Assembly: GCA_019429255.1 (NCBI GenBank)
Contig: JAHYIY010000007.1
Coordinates: 53,780-117,779 of the forward strand
Length of the DNA: 64,000 nt
Reading direction: 5' to 3'
DNA from: Desulfuromonadales bacterium
GTDB lineage: Bacteria > Desulfobacterota > Desulfuromonadia > Desulfuromonadales > Geopsychrobacteraceae
Both the position numbers and the translations under genes were made by a program. This document shows positions 1 through 7,910 of the stretch, in pieces (position 1 is the stretch's first letter; every line of letters starts with the position of its first letter). The notes below the pieces were generated by a model. It saw nothing but the letters and a program-made list of their open reading frames with translations. It was not told where the DNA came from and made no database searches.

Positions 1-1
1 A

Positions 2-595
2 GTGCGCCAACTGGTTGTAGAAAGCCATGAACTGAAGGTGCCTGATTTTACCCGCAATGACCGGCGCCGCTGTTACCATTGCAAAAGTATTCTTTTCAAC
101 CTGTGTCGCGCCAAGGCAGCGGAACTCGGCTTCAGCCGGGTCCTCGACGGCTCGAACCTGGATGACCTCGATGATTTTCGCCCCGGCAGCGATGCGGTAA
201 AAGAGCAACAGATCCGTTCACCCTTGCAGCAGGCCGGTCTGACCAAAGAGGACATCAGAACCTTGAGCCGCCGGCTCGGGTTGCCGACGGCCGACAAGCA
301 GGCCTTTGCCTGTCTCTCGTCCCGGTTTCCCTATGGCACCGAGCTGACACCGGAACGGCTGCTGCAGGTCGAACGCTGTGAGGCTTTTTTACGCGAGCAG
401 GGTTTTGTTAATTACCGGGTCAGATACCATCACGAGGTCGCCAGGATAGAGGTATCTCCCAGCGAGGTGCCACGCCTGCTTGATCCAAACCTGCGTGATG
501 CGGTGGTTGCCGCCTGCAAAGAGGCCGGCTTTTCCTATGTCGCCCTCGATCTGCAGGGATACCGCACTGGCAGCATGAACGAGGTGCCGGCCTGA
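2..595 (+). CDS. larE: ATP-dependent sacrificial sulfur transferase LarE-like protein, C-terminal part (cut by window edge)
   Basis: The reading frame enters from the left edge, so the N-terminal ATP-pyrophosphatase part with its SGG-type P-loop is missing. What remains (197 residues) matches the C-terminal two thirds of the LarE family, which donates sulfur to the pyridinium cofactor of nickel-pincer enzymes such as lactate racemase. Seen: a CYHCK pair at residues 24-27 of the fragment and the family segment ACLSSRFPYG near residue 103, where LarE carries its sulfur-related cysteine. Known: some LarE proteins lose their own cysteine sulfur, while others use several cysteines to hold an iron-sulfur cluster. 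The cysteines seen here could suit the second type (inference). No larB or larC is visible downstream, and a tRNA gene follows. The annotated first residue is an internal codon, not the true start. Confidence 0.8.
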   Translation: MRQLVVESHELKVPDFTRNDRRRCYHCKSILFNLCRAKAAELGFSRVLDGSNLDDLDDFRPGSDAVKEQQIRSPLQQAGLTKEDIRTLSRRLGLPTADKQAFACLSSRFPYGTELTPERLLQVERCEAFLREQGFVNYRVRYHHEVARIEVSPSEVPRLLDPNLRDAVVAACKEAGFSYVALDLQGYRTGSMNEVPA

Positions 596-622
596 GGTTG
601 CACCTCTTCTGCTCTGACCTTC

Positions 623-659
623 ACGTTGATTGCCCTTGAATAAGGTCTGAAATCAACGT
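623..659. repeat. perfect 9-bp inverted repeat upstream of selC
   Basis: ACGTTGATT at 623-631 is mirrored exactly by AATCAACGT at 651-659. A small inner hairpin (CCTT at 634-637, AAGG at 642-645) lies in the 19-base loop. The structure sits 28 bases after the larE stop codon and 26 bases before the tRNA-Sec gene. It has no T-run, so it is not a typical intrinsic terminator. It could stop or process the larE transcript or be an operator; the sequence does not decide. Confidence 0.5.
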
Positions 660-685
660 AGAATCGGGGCTCATGAACGACTTGC

Positions 686-781
686 GGAGGCAGTCAGTAG
701 CCTGGTGGCGCTCACGGTCTTCAAAACCGCTGGGGGGCGTATCCCGTCCCTGGTGAGTTCGATTCTCATCTGCCTCCGCCA
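686..781 (+). tRNA. selC: tRNA-Sec (anticodon TCA), CCA end encoded
   Basis: This 96-base gene has the hallmarks of bacterial selenocysteine tRNA. The acceptor arm has eight pairs (686-693 with 770-777), followed by discriminator G778 and an encoded CCA at 779-781. The anticodon loop CTTCAAA (719-725) carries TCA at 721-723, which reads UGA codons. A long variable arm with GGGGGGC and CCCGTCCC segments precedes the T arm (GGTGAGTTCGATTCTCATC). It shares these features with Escherichia coli selC. The organism should therefore make selenoproteins with SelA, SelB and SelD encoded elsewhere. I see no gene in this window that needs an in-frame TGA read as selenocysteine. Confidence 0.96.
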
Positions 782-793
782 ATCAATAAAAAT

Positions 794-830
794 AAGGGGT
801 TATGGATTTTTCCATAGCCCCTTGTTTTTT
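794..830 (+). terminator. selC: intrinsic terminator after selC
   Basis: AAGGGGTTATGG pairs with CCATAGCCCCTT around an ATTTTT loop and is followed by a G and six Ts. It lies 13 bases after the tRNA-Sec CCA end and should end its transcript. Confidence 0.9.
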
Positions 831-933
831 GTGGTCTTGTCAATAAGCCAATTTTGGGACATCCATACCGATAATCGGTTTATGTCCCCCCTGTTTTTGC
901 TGCCACCGGTTTTGTTGGCCTGAAGGTGCTTGT

Positions 934-2424
934 TCAGCCGATGTGGAGATATTCCTTGACCAGAATTTTGATCTGATCATTTTTGCCATAAAGCCGCTCA
1001 CTTAACCCATTGTCCTTAAACTTTTTGAGCTTTTGAATGCGGTTGTCGATCAGTCCTGACGGGAAAATACCATGGGCTTCAAAAATGGCGCGTTTTTCCT
1101 GCAGGGCATCGGCAGACTCATCACACGAGGCGGGCAGTTGCTTGAGGCCGGCCAATTTTTCCTGATATTCCGGCTTGAAGATGTTGACATCGACATAGAG
1201 CTGCCGTGCCTTTTCCAGGGCGTCCAGCATATTGAGTCCATGCAGTGCCGCCGTTACCAGCCCCGCCAGGGTAAGATAGATATCAGCGGAGCCATCCGGA
1301 ACCCGAAATTCAAAGGTCTGCTTGCTGTCACCACCGGACTCGAGGGGTGGGCACAGGGGGTTGGCATCGTTGATCATGTTGTCGGCACCCTGCCAACCGA
1401 GGGGGACGCGGACGACGACAGAACGGTTGCGATCTCCCCAGCAGATGTTGGTCGGGGCCTCCTGGTGGGGAACCAGCCTCAGGTATGACGTTGGGATGGT
1501 ATTGCCGAAGGCAGTCAGGGCATCGGCGGCTTCAAGGATGCCGGCGATCATTTTTCTGCTCATGTCGCTGAGCTTGCCGTTTTCAACGGTAATATTTTTA
1601 CCTTCTTGTTCTACCAGCATATGAAAGTGCATGCCGCTTCCCGCTCTGCCGGCAGTGATCTTGGGGGCGAAGCTGACGCCGACACCGCGCTGATTACACA
1701 GCATTCGGACAAACCATTTTGCCAGAATCATTTGCTCGGCAGCCTCTTCCAGAGAGGTAGGCAAAAACTCAATTTCATGCTGCTCATAATAGTTATCGCC
1801 ATCGGAAAAGCTGCCGACTTCGGAATGCCCGTATTTGATTTTTGCTCCTGTTTTCGCGAGCAGGCGCAGGGCCTCTGTCCGAATGTCCTCAAATTTCGCG
1901 AAGGGTTCGCTGGCATGGTAGCCTTTCTGGTCGACGCTTGGAAACAGACCATCTTTATCTCCGACAATATAATATTCAAGTTCACCCAGGGCCTTGAAGG
2001 TACCTCCGGTTTGGCGGGTAAACTCGTCACTGGCCCGGCGCAGAATATAGCCCGGATCACTGTCGAGGGGCGTTCCCATATTGTCGTAGATAGAGCAGAG
2101 AATATCGACAGTGGGTACGTCGGTGAATGGATTTAAAAAAGCGGTGCGGTAGCGGGGAACGATGTAAAGGTCGCTGCTGCCCGCTTCAATGAAAGAAAAT
2201 ACGTTGCTGCCATCGACTCTTTCACCATAGGACAGGATGGTATAGAGGTGTTCACGGGAAGAGATAACAAAATTCAGGGTTCGAAGTCGTCCGTCCTCGG
2301 CAACATAACGAAGATTGACCATTTCAATGTCGCGTTCTTGGCAGAAGCGCATGATGTCGTCTTGGGTGAATTCGGCGGCGGGTTTTCTTAAGTGCTGGAC
2401 CAGTTCATTCGGGCTCATTCTCAT
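934..2424 (-). CDS. glnA: glutamine synthetase, type I family, divergent GlnA
   Basis: This 496-residue protein belongs to the type I glutamine synthetase fold, which joins ammonia to glutamate using ATP. Seen: an N-terminal beta-grasp region, the catalytic-domain motif GSGMHFHM, the loop NRSVVVRVP and the C-terminal segment FEFRVPDGSADIYL. I place the start at 2424 because GGAAGGA lies eight bases upstream of that ATG; an in-frame ATG at 2442 lacks such a site. The C-terminal region lacks the NLYDL adenylylation-loop motif of enterobacterial GlnA, so control by adenylyltransferase is unlikely (inference). It could instead be a GlnA-like gamma-glutamyl ligase acting on another amine. It is transcribed alone, away from the neighbouring hydrolase, with a weak sigma-54-like site about 190 bases upstream. 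Confidence 0.85.
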   Translation of the reverse strand: MRMSPNELVQHLRKPAAEFTQDDIMRFCQERDIEMVNLRYVAEDGRLRTLNFVISSREHLYTILSYGERVDGSNVFSFIEAGSSDLYIVPRYRTAFLNPFTDVPTVDILCSIYDNMGTPLDSDPGYILRRASDEFTRQTGGTFKALGELEYYIVGDKDGLFPSVDQKGYHASEPFAKFEDIRTEALRLLAKTGAKIKYGHSEVGSFSDGDNYYEQHEIEFLPTSLEEAAEQMILAKWFVRMLCNQRGVGVSFAPKITAGRAGSGMHFHMLVEQEGKNITVENGKLSDMSRKMIAGILEAADALTAFGNTIPTSYLRLVPHQEAPTNICWGDRNRSVVVRVPLGWQGADNMINDANPLCPPLESGGDSKQTFEFRVPDGSADIYLTLAGLVTAALHGLNMLDALEKARQLYVDVNIFKPEYQEKLAGLKQLPASCDESADALQEKRAIFEAHGIFPSGLIDNRIQKLKKFKDNGLSERLYGKNDQIKILVKEYLHIG

Positions 2425-2614
2425 CGTTGAGATCCTTCCCATAGGCTAAAGTTGATAACAACACCCTGCCACCGCGCTACGCCATTGAAGCACGGGGTCT
2501 GAATGTAGGCAGGGATCAGTTGAAAAGTGAGATTTTTAGGATATTTTTAGCGCGTACGATAGCCCAATGTGGTTTTGATGTTCAAGGAGTTTTCCAAGAA
2601 CAGCAAGCTGTCTT

Positions 2615-2697
2615 GTTGCTAACCTGGTGCCCACGTGGAAATTGCGGATGGACACCAGGAGGTTTCGGGATAAGAACTAATCTGTGGGGTTAGCAAC
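2615..2697. repeat. nested inverted repeats between hydrolase stop and glnA
   Basis: GTTGCTAAC (2615-2623) mirrors GTTAGCAAC (2689-2697), and CCTGGTG (2623-2629) mirrors CACCAGG (2653-2659). On the lower-coordinate side the two arms run on without a gap, giving a bipartite hairpin. The outer arm overlaps the stop codon of the minus-strand hydrolase. The structure could end the hydrolase transcript or control glnA. Confidence 0.45.
2617..2632 (-). promoter_or_regulatory. weak candidate sigma-54 promoter for glnA
   Basis: Read on the minus strand, 2632 to 2617 gives GGGCAC, five bases, then TAGCA. The invariant GG and GC pairs are at the right spacing for a -24/-12 promoter, but there is one mismatch in each box. 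It lies within the inverted-repeat structure and about 190 bases upstream of the glnA start. Confidence 0.2.
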
Positions 2698-3514
2698 CGG
2701 CGAGGGCAAGGTCTTCCGGTTTTTCTGCTTGAGTATCGTTGCGGCGCGGGGCGATGCGGCGGAAAAAACCGACCAGCTTGCGACTGAGTTCCTGTGGCAG
2801 TTCCAGTGACAGCAGGTGGCCGCCGTCCAGTTTGTCCGAGCCGAGGCAGCGTGGCAATTTGCCGGCCATAATCGCAACGTGATGGGGATGACAGATGTTA
2901 TCATGTTCACCGCCGACCACCATGGTTGGCAGTTGCAGGGTGGCGAGCAGTTGGGTGTAGTCGCGGCGATTAATCATCGCTTTAAGGCCATTAATCAGGG
3001 CATCGCGATCGTAGTTGTCAACCATCCGCCGTACCGAGGTTAGCAGGTGTGCGGGAAGCTGCTGCTCGCGCCCGGCAAACAACATATTAATTAATTGATT
3101 GCGCGCGTCCCAGTCGCCGTTTTGCGTCAGATCATTGATCAGTTCGGCGCGGCGGGCGTGTTCCTGCACATCGTCTTGTACCGGACGGGTGGAGATGAAG
3201 CAGGCACCGGCAATGCGCTCAGGGTAGCGTTCGAGCAGATCGAAGAGGATCGCTCCGCCCATTCCCATGCCGCAGGCGGCAAAGCGGCGCAGACCGAGAC
3301 GGTTGAGTAAGCGCACAATGCTGAGGCTGTAGTCGCTGATGGTATTGTGCTCGCGGCATTGTGAAAAATCGGGCAGAATGACCCGAAAACCGGCGTTTTG
3401 TAAGGGGTCGATCTGTTCATTCCAGATCTCGGCGGTTAAGGGCAGATCATGGATAAGAACAACGGCCGGCCCCTGACCAAAATCCTTAAATGGGAGGGTG
3501 GGTTCCTTGTGCAT
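2690..3514 (-). CDS. alpha/beta-hydrolase fold protein lacking the nucleophile serine
   Basis: This 274-residue protein has the layout of small alpha/beta hydrolases. An HD oxyanion-turn (IHDLPLT, residues 21-27) is followed by the nucleophile elbow, an acidic-residue loop (GGEHDNICH, near 201) and a histidine loop (DGGHLLSLE, near 233). The elbow reads GMGMG at residues 82-86 where the family has GxSxG, so the nucleophile position is Gly84 (codon GGA at 3263-3265). Unless another residue substitutes, it should not work as a serine hydrolase; a binding role or decay is possible. The frame is intact and the usual helices around the elbow are kept, which argues against simple decay. Start ATG at 3514 follows an AAGGAGAA site. 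It is transcribed away from an AT-rich region and towards glnA. Confidence 0.7.
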   Translation of the reverse strand: MHKEPTLPFKDFGQGPAVVLIHDLPLTAEIWNEQIDPLQNAGFRVILPDFSQCREHNTISDYSLSIVRLLNRLGLRRFAACGMGMGGAILFDLLERYPERIAGACFISTRPVQDDVQEHARRAELINDLTQNGDWDARNQLINMLFAGREQQLPAHLLTSVRRMVDNYDRDALINGLKAMINRRDYTQLLATLQLPTMVVGGEHDNICHPHHVAIMAGKLPRCLGSDKLDGGHLLSLELPQELSRKLVGFFRRIAPRRNDTQAEKPEDLALAGC

Positions 3515-3915
3515 CGGTTTTCTCCTTTGGGTAATGAATGATGAAATTGGTCGATTCTTTGCTGTATGTTGAGGCTGTAGGCGGTGGCCCCATTGCTGAG
3601 CGCTTGTTGATGTCTTAGCTGTGATAAAGGAAAAGCAATTTATATACCGATGTTTTACATTGATAAAACTCTATAAAACATAGAAAAAACAAAATGATAG
3701 GATTTTCTGGTATTATTTCAAATATATGTAAATTTGCAAATATGCAAACGTTATTATAGTCCGGCGGGGACGCGCTGGGCTGGGTTGTTAGCGCAACACA
3801 CTGAAAATTAAGAATAAATTGAGTTGTTTGCAGTATTGCGAAATGGCCTCGGTACTGTTTGGCATTTCAGCGATATGGGAAGGGCCTGTGTTGTCACTTT
3901 AAAAGGGGGCTGCTG
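3515..3915. other. AT-rich gene-free stretch with operator-like inverted repeat
   Basis: No convincing gene is seen in these 401 bases. The centre (about 3620-3760) is clearly richer in A and T than its surroundings. It holds a perfect 8-bp inverted repeat, ATGTTTTA at 3650-3657 and TAAAACAT at 3674-3681, and near 3736-3750 a TTTGC/GCAAA pair. It separates the minus-strand hydrolase from a broken plus-strand dehydrogenase, so it probably once held divergent promoters and an operator. Confidence 0.4.
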
Positions 3916-4254
3916 ATGGATGATCTGCAAAAACCGGTAGTTCTGGTCACCGGTGGGGCGCAGGGGATTGGCAAGGGGGGCAATCGTCAATCTGGCCTCA
4001 ACGCGGGCTTTTCAGTCTGAAGCCGACACCGAGGCTTATTCTGCCGGCAAGGGGGGAGTCGTGGCTTTAACTCACGCCATGGCCATGAGCCTCGGCCCGC
4101 AGATTCGCGTCAACAGTATCAGCCCCGGCTGGATTCATGTCACCGCCGCGCCCTTACGCCCGCAGGATCATCGCCAGCATCCAGTGGGGCGGGTTGGCAC
4201 CCCGGAGGATATTGCCGGTCTTGTAGCGTATCTGCTCTCCAGCCCGCTGGTGAT
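3916..4254 (+). pseudogene. short-chain dehydrogenase/reductase remnant
   Basis: An ATG at 3916 behind AAAAGGGGG starts a protein reading [20 protein letters not shown], the dinucleotide-binding start of an SDR enzyme. About 20 codons later the frame is broken; read in its own frame it ends at a TGA at 4018. In the next frame, from about 3982, the SDR fold resumes with IVNLAST, the active-site pattern AYSAGKGG (Tyr-x-x-x-Lys) and VNSISPGW. Roughly 100 residues between the two parts, including the NNAG region, are missing. The expected C-terminal glycine-rich end is also lost near 4250, where homology stops abruptly. It is thus an internally deleted, frameshifted and 3-prime truncated gene and cannot make an active enzyme. 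Confidence 0.82.
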
Positions 4255-4386
4255 CTCTACAATGCGGATCCGCTCGGTAGCGGTGGTGATAACCTGTGCC
4301 GCTGCGCTGCAGGGTAAAATGGCGAGGAATAATAAAATAAGAGTAAGGTGCAGGGCGCGGTAGCTGAATGTCTCGCTGTTAAACAT
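4255..4386 (-). pseudogene. N-terminal remnant of a secreted protein gene
   Basis: On the minus strand an ATG at 4386 follows a good GGGAGG site and begins [20 protein letters not shown], with a hydrophobic core and an AAAQ-type cleavage site soon after: a Sec signal peptide of about 32 residues. After some 45 codons the frame runs into the antisense of the SDR remnant, so the mature domain is absent. The simplest reading is a deletion that joined the ends of two convergent genes near 4250-4260. The identity of the lost protein cannot be told. Confidence 0.6.
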
Positions 4387-4483
4387 GATAAGCCTCCCTG
4401 TCATCTTCCTTTTTCGGAAATCGGGTGAGGGTCTCCATTATCGCACAGTTGGTCGGTGGCTATGGTCGCAGCTGTGTCAGTGG

Positions 4484-4489
4484 TATAAT
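4484..4489 (+). promoter_or_regulatory. probable -10 box for the acuI/yhdH-like gene
   Basis: A perfect TATAAT lies 69 bases before the start codon at 4558. The matching -35 region at 17 bases (TATGGT) is poor, so the promoter may need an activator. No other gene lies between it and the start codon. Confidence 0.45.
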
Positions 4490-4557
4490 GTGTACTGCCA
4501 ACATTTTACTTCAACTTTGCATAATTGCTTTCGATCACATCTTGTTAAGGAGGTTTT

Positions 4558-5559
4558 ATGTCGATGAAATTTAAAGCATTAGTCGTGAGTCAGCCGGAAA
4601 AAAAGGTGTTTGTCCGTTCGATTGAAACCCGCAGCCTGGGGGAACTGCCGGTCGGCGATCTGGTGGTCAAGGTTCATTATTCGTCCCTTAACTACAAAGA
4701 TGCTCTGTCGGCGACCGGTAATCCGGGGGTGACCCGTGAGTTTCCTCATACTCCCGGGATCGATGCTGCCGGCGAGGTTATCAGTTGTGGTAACGGCAGT
4801 TTCCAGCCTGGCGATCAGGTGATTGTTACCAGCTATGACCTGGGGATGGAAACGGATGGCGGTTTTGGTCAGTTGATTCGCGTGCCGTCGCAGTGGGCGC
4901 TAAAGTTGCCAAAGGGCCTTACCCTTAAAGAAAGCATGATGTACGGTACCGCCGGCTTGACCGCCGGCTTGTCGGTTGAACAATTGCTCGCCAATGGTGT
5001 AACTCCGGACTCCGGGCCGATTCTGGTGACCGGAGCGACCGGTGGCGTTGGCAGCCTGGCGCTGGCGATTTTGGCCAAACTCGGTTATCAGGTGACGGCC
5101 GTCACCGGCAAGCTCGATGAGGAGCCTTACCTCAAACGTCTCGGTGCCGTGCAGGTGCTCAGTCGCGAAACATTTATGACCGGTAGTGAGCGGCCGATGC
5201 TGAAAACTACTTGGGCCGGCGTGGTTGATTGCGTCGGTGGTGAGATGCTGGCAACGGCGATTAAATCCACCTGTTACGATGGGGTGGTGACCTGCTGTGG
5301 CCTGGTGGCGTCGCCCGATCTGCCGATCAATGTCTTCCCCTTTATTCTTCGCGGCGTGCGCCTGATCGGTATCGATTCAGCCGCAGCCCCCATGGCGCGC
5401 CGTCAGCAGGTCTGGATCAAGCTGGCAGATGAGTGGAAACTCGACGATCTAGACAAGATGGTCGAAGAGGTGGCGCTGGAGCAACTGGAAGAAAAAATCA
5501 AGCAGATGCTTGCCGGTGAGCTCAAGCGCCGGGTGTTGGTTTCTCTGATTGAGGCCTGA
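4558..5559 (+). CDS. AcuI/YhdH-type NADPH-dependent quinone/acryloyl-CoA reductase family protein
   Basis: This 333-residue protein is a zinc-free medium-chain dehydrogenase of the YhdH/AcuI group. Known members reduce acryloyl-CoA to propionyl-CoA with NADPH, removing a toxic electrophile. Seen: the N-terminal GroES-like part with LNYKDALSATG (about 45-55) and the Rossmann motif GATGGVGSLA near residue 160. The segment TPGIDAAGEV near 69 is typical of the group. There are no catalytic-zinc cysteines. An AAGGAGG site seven bases upstream fixes the start. The gene is followed 29 bases later by the M48 protease and has its own likely promoter, so it may head a two-gene unit. The exact substrate is inferred from the family only. 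Confidence 0.85.
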   Translation: MSMKFKALVVSQPEKKVFVRSIETRSLGELPVGDLVVKVHYSSLNYKDALSATGNPGVTREFPHTPGIDAAGEVISCGNGSFQPGDQVIVTSYDLGMETDGGFGQLIRVPSQWALKLPKGLTLKESMMYGTAGLTAGLSVEQLLANGVTPDSGPILVTGATGGVGSLALAILAKLGYQVTAVTGKLDEEPYLKRLGAVQVLSRETFMTGSERPMLKTTWAGVVDCVGGEMLATAIKSTCYDGVVTCCGLVASPDLPINVFPFILRGVRLIGIDSAAAPMARRQQVWIKLADEWKLDDLDKMVEEVALEQLEEKIKQMLAGELKRRVLVSLIEA

Positions 5560-5590
5560 TGATAATGTGTCAGTGGAGCGGGAGGCGATG

Positions 5591-7132
5591 ATGTTTCGAC
5601 ATCTGGTATGGATGCTGGTGCTGGTGGTGTTGGTCGGTTGCGCCGTTAATCCGGTCACCGGGCGCAAGGAGCTGACGCTGATCGGTGAGGGGACTGAATT
5701 GCAGATTGGTGCTGAGCAGTATGCGCCGCTGCGGCAGATGCAGGGAGGCGATTATAGCACCCAGCCGCAGATTACAGCCTACGTCAAGGAAATCGGCGGG
5801 CGTCTGGCGGCAGTCAGTGATCGTCCTTTGCCCTATGAGTTTCAGGTGATTAACGACTCGACGCCGAATGCCTGGGCGCTGCCCGGCGGCAAGATCGCCA
5901 TCAATCGCGGTCTGCTGACCGAGATGCAGAGCGAAGCAGAGCTGGCAGCGGTGCTTGGTCATGAAATTATCCACGCCGCCGCGCGTCACAGTGCCCAGAG
6001 TATGCAACGGGGGATGCTGTTACAGGGGGCTGTGGTTGCCGCAGCGATGGCGGCAGGCAACAGTGAATATGCCGGGCTGGCGATCGGTGGAGCATCGCTC
6101 GCGGCTGGACTGGTGAGTCAGCAGTACAGCAGGGAGGCCGAACGCGAGGCTGATTATTACGGCATGCTTTACATGTCGCGTGCCGGCTATGATCCCAGCG
6201 CGGCGGTTGATCTGCAACAGACCTTTGTGCGGTTGTCGGAAGGGCGCCAGAGCAACTGGCTTGAGGGTCTGTTTGCCAGTCATCCCCCATCCCAGGAGCG
6301 GGTTGACGCTAACCGGCGTACCGTGAGTGAGCTCCCAGCGGGAGGTGAAATGGGGGTAGAGCGTTATCGCCGGGTGCTGGCTCCATTAATTTCTGCGCAA
6401 AAAGCCTACGATGCCCATGACGAAGGGCGCAAGGCCCTCAATGACAACCGCGCTGATCGTGCCCTGACCCTCGCTGATCAGGCCATTGCCGGGGAGCCCA
6501 AGGAAGCCTTGTTCTACGGCCTGCGTGGGGATGCTTTACGCAAGCAAGGGCGTGAACGCGAAGCGGTAGCGGCGTTCGATCAGGCCTTGCAGCGCCAGCC
6601 CGACTATTTCCATTATTATCTGCAGCGCGGCCTGGCCTATCAGGCGCTTGGGGAGATCAGGTCAGCTAACGCTGATCTGGAGCGCAGCGTCGCCCTGTTA
6701 CCGACGGCTCCGGCCATGAACTCTCTCGGGCAATTGGCTCTTAATCAGGGTAATCGTGCCCGCGCGCTGGAATATTTTACCAGTGCAGCCAGTTCTGACT
6801 CAGCGGCGGGGCGGCAGGCCCATGCCTCGTTGGTGCGCCTGGACCTGTCCACCAACCCGGAAAAATATCTCAAGCTCGATCTTGCTCTTGATCGTCAGGG
6901 GCAGTTGATTGCCCGTCTGGTCAATCAGACCCCGGTAGCGGTAGGTGATATCACCCTTGAGGTTGGTTACAACGATCAGGCCGGTAAGCGCCGGCAGACC
7001 CGTTTGCGCATTGCCGGGCCGGTCGCTGCCGGAACCACCTATCAGGTGGTCACCGGACTTGGCCCGATCAGCGACCCTGCCGGCATCAAGAACCTGGGCA
7101 GCCGCATCCTTGCGGCCCAGGTTGCAGAGTAA
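5591..7132 (+). CDS. M48-family metalloprotease lipoprotein with TPR domain (BepA/LoiP-like)
   Basis: The 513-residue product starts with a lipoprotein signal ending LVGC at Cys17, so it should be anchored in the envelope facing the periplasm. The zinc-protease signature HEIIH is at 124-128, and a downstream glutamate (SREAEREAD, about 185-190) supplies the third ligand. Residues about 290-400 form tetratricopeptide repeats, and the rest is an extra C-terminal domain. This order matches BepA-type proteases, which tend outer-membrane protein assembly. Two ATGs are possible (5588 and 5591); the second has a five-base spacing from GGAGG and is chosen. The gene follows the AcuI-like gene closely and is followed within 16 bases by a TatD-family gene. 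Confidence 0.88.
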   Translation: MFRHLVWMLVLVVLVGCAVNPVTGRKELTLIGEGTELQIGAEQYAPLRQMQGGDYSTQPQITAYVKEIGGRLAAVSDRPLPYEFQVINDSTPNAWALPGGKIAINRGLLTEMQSEAELAAVLGHEIIHAAARHSAQSMQRGMLLQGAVVAAAMAAGNSEYAGLAIGGASLAAGLVSQQYSREAEREADYYGMLYMSRAGYDPSAAVDLQQTFVRLSEGRQSNWLEGLFASHPPSQERVDANRRTVSELPAGGEMGVERYRRVLAPLISAQKAYDAHDEGRKALNDNRADRALTLADQAIAGEPKEALFYGLRGDALRKQGREREAVAAFDQALQRQPDYFHYYLQRGLAYQALGEIRSANADLERSVALLPTAPAMNSLGQLALNQGNRARALEYFTSAASSDSAAGRQAHASLVRLDLSTNPEKYLKLDLALDRQGQLIARLVNQTPVAVGDITLEVGYNDQAGKRRQTRLRIAGPVAAGTTYQVVTGLGPISDPAGIKNLGSRILAAQVAE

Positions 7133-7148
7133 TGACTGTCGGTAACTG

Positions 7149-7910
7149 ATGTATTTTTGCGATACCCACATTCACCTGGTCGCCGCCGGTGTGGAGGGGA
7201 TGGCCGACATATGGGTCGACTCCGCCGCAGCGGCGGGCATCGATCGCCTGATTCAGCCCGGCGTCAGAAGCGCTGAATGGGATGCGCTGATCTCTTTGGC
7301 AGAGCGCCATTCCAGCGTATATGCCGCTCCGGGAATTCATCCTCTGTACGCAGATCAATGGGATGACGAGGTGGCCCTGCGGTTAGAAGAATTGACCCGC
7401 CATCCTAAGGTCGTGGCCATCGGTGAAATAGGTCTGGATGCGGTTGTCAGACCTGCGCAGGAGGTTCAGGAACAGGTCCTCCGTGCCCAGTTGCGGATGG
7501 CTCTGGATCATGGCTTGCCGGTGTTGCTTCACTGTCGTCAAAAAAAGGGTGCCCTGCTGGCAATATTGCGTGAATTGGACATCGGTCGGCAGATTGGCGG
7601 TGTCTGGCATGCTTTTTCCGGCGGTTTGCCTTTTGCCCGCGAGTTGGTCGACCTGAAATTTTCTATCGGGGTGGGGCCGATTCTGCTGCGCCGCAATGCG
7701 CGCAAGCTATTAGAGGTTGTCGCCGCCTTGCCGATATCTGCCATCCTGTTGGAAACGGATCTGCCGGATCCGGCACAGGCACCGGAGGAATTGGTTAAGG
7801 TCGCGAAAAGAATAGCAGAAATTAAAAACCTGACCCTTGATACTGTCGCCAGGGTAACGACAGAAAATGCTCTAAGGTTGTTTGATAAAATTCAGGAAGG
7901 CAACAAATGA
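7149..7910 (+). CDS. TatD-family metal-dependent hydrolase (deoxyribonuclease-like)
   Basis: This 253-residue protein has the TatD metal-binding series on a TIM-barrel: DTHIH at residues 5-9, GEIGLD near 96-101, LLHCR near 126, WHAFSGG near 155 and ETDLPD near 202. Relatives are 3-prime exonucleases or hydrolases with two metal ions. The usual ETDxP/FL stretch is present but shortened, and the protein is at the short end of the family. The stop codon overlaps the start of tcdA by four bases, so the two are translated together. The start has only a weak ribosome site, which would fit coupling from the upstream protease gene. Confidence 0.85.
   Translation: MYFCDTHIHLVAAGVEGMADIWVDSAAAAGIDRLIQPGVRSAEWDALISLAERHSSVYAAPGIHPLYADQWDDEVALRLEELTRHPKVVAIGEIGLDAVVRPAQEVQEQVLRAQLRMALDHGLPVLLHCRQKKGALLAILRELDIGRQIGGVWHAFSGGLPFARELVDLKFSIGVGPILLRRNARKLLEVVAALPISAILLETDLPDPAQAPEELVKVAKRIAEIKNLTLDTVARVTTENALRLFDKIQEGNK

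Noticed and set aside
705..923. 72-codon frame across the tRNA-Sec gene
   Set aside because: It overlaps a structurally complete tRNA and its terminator.
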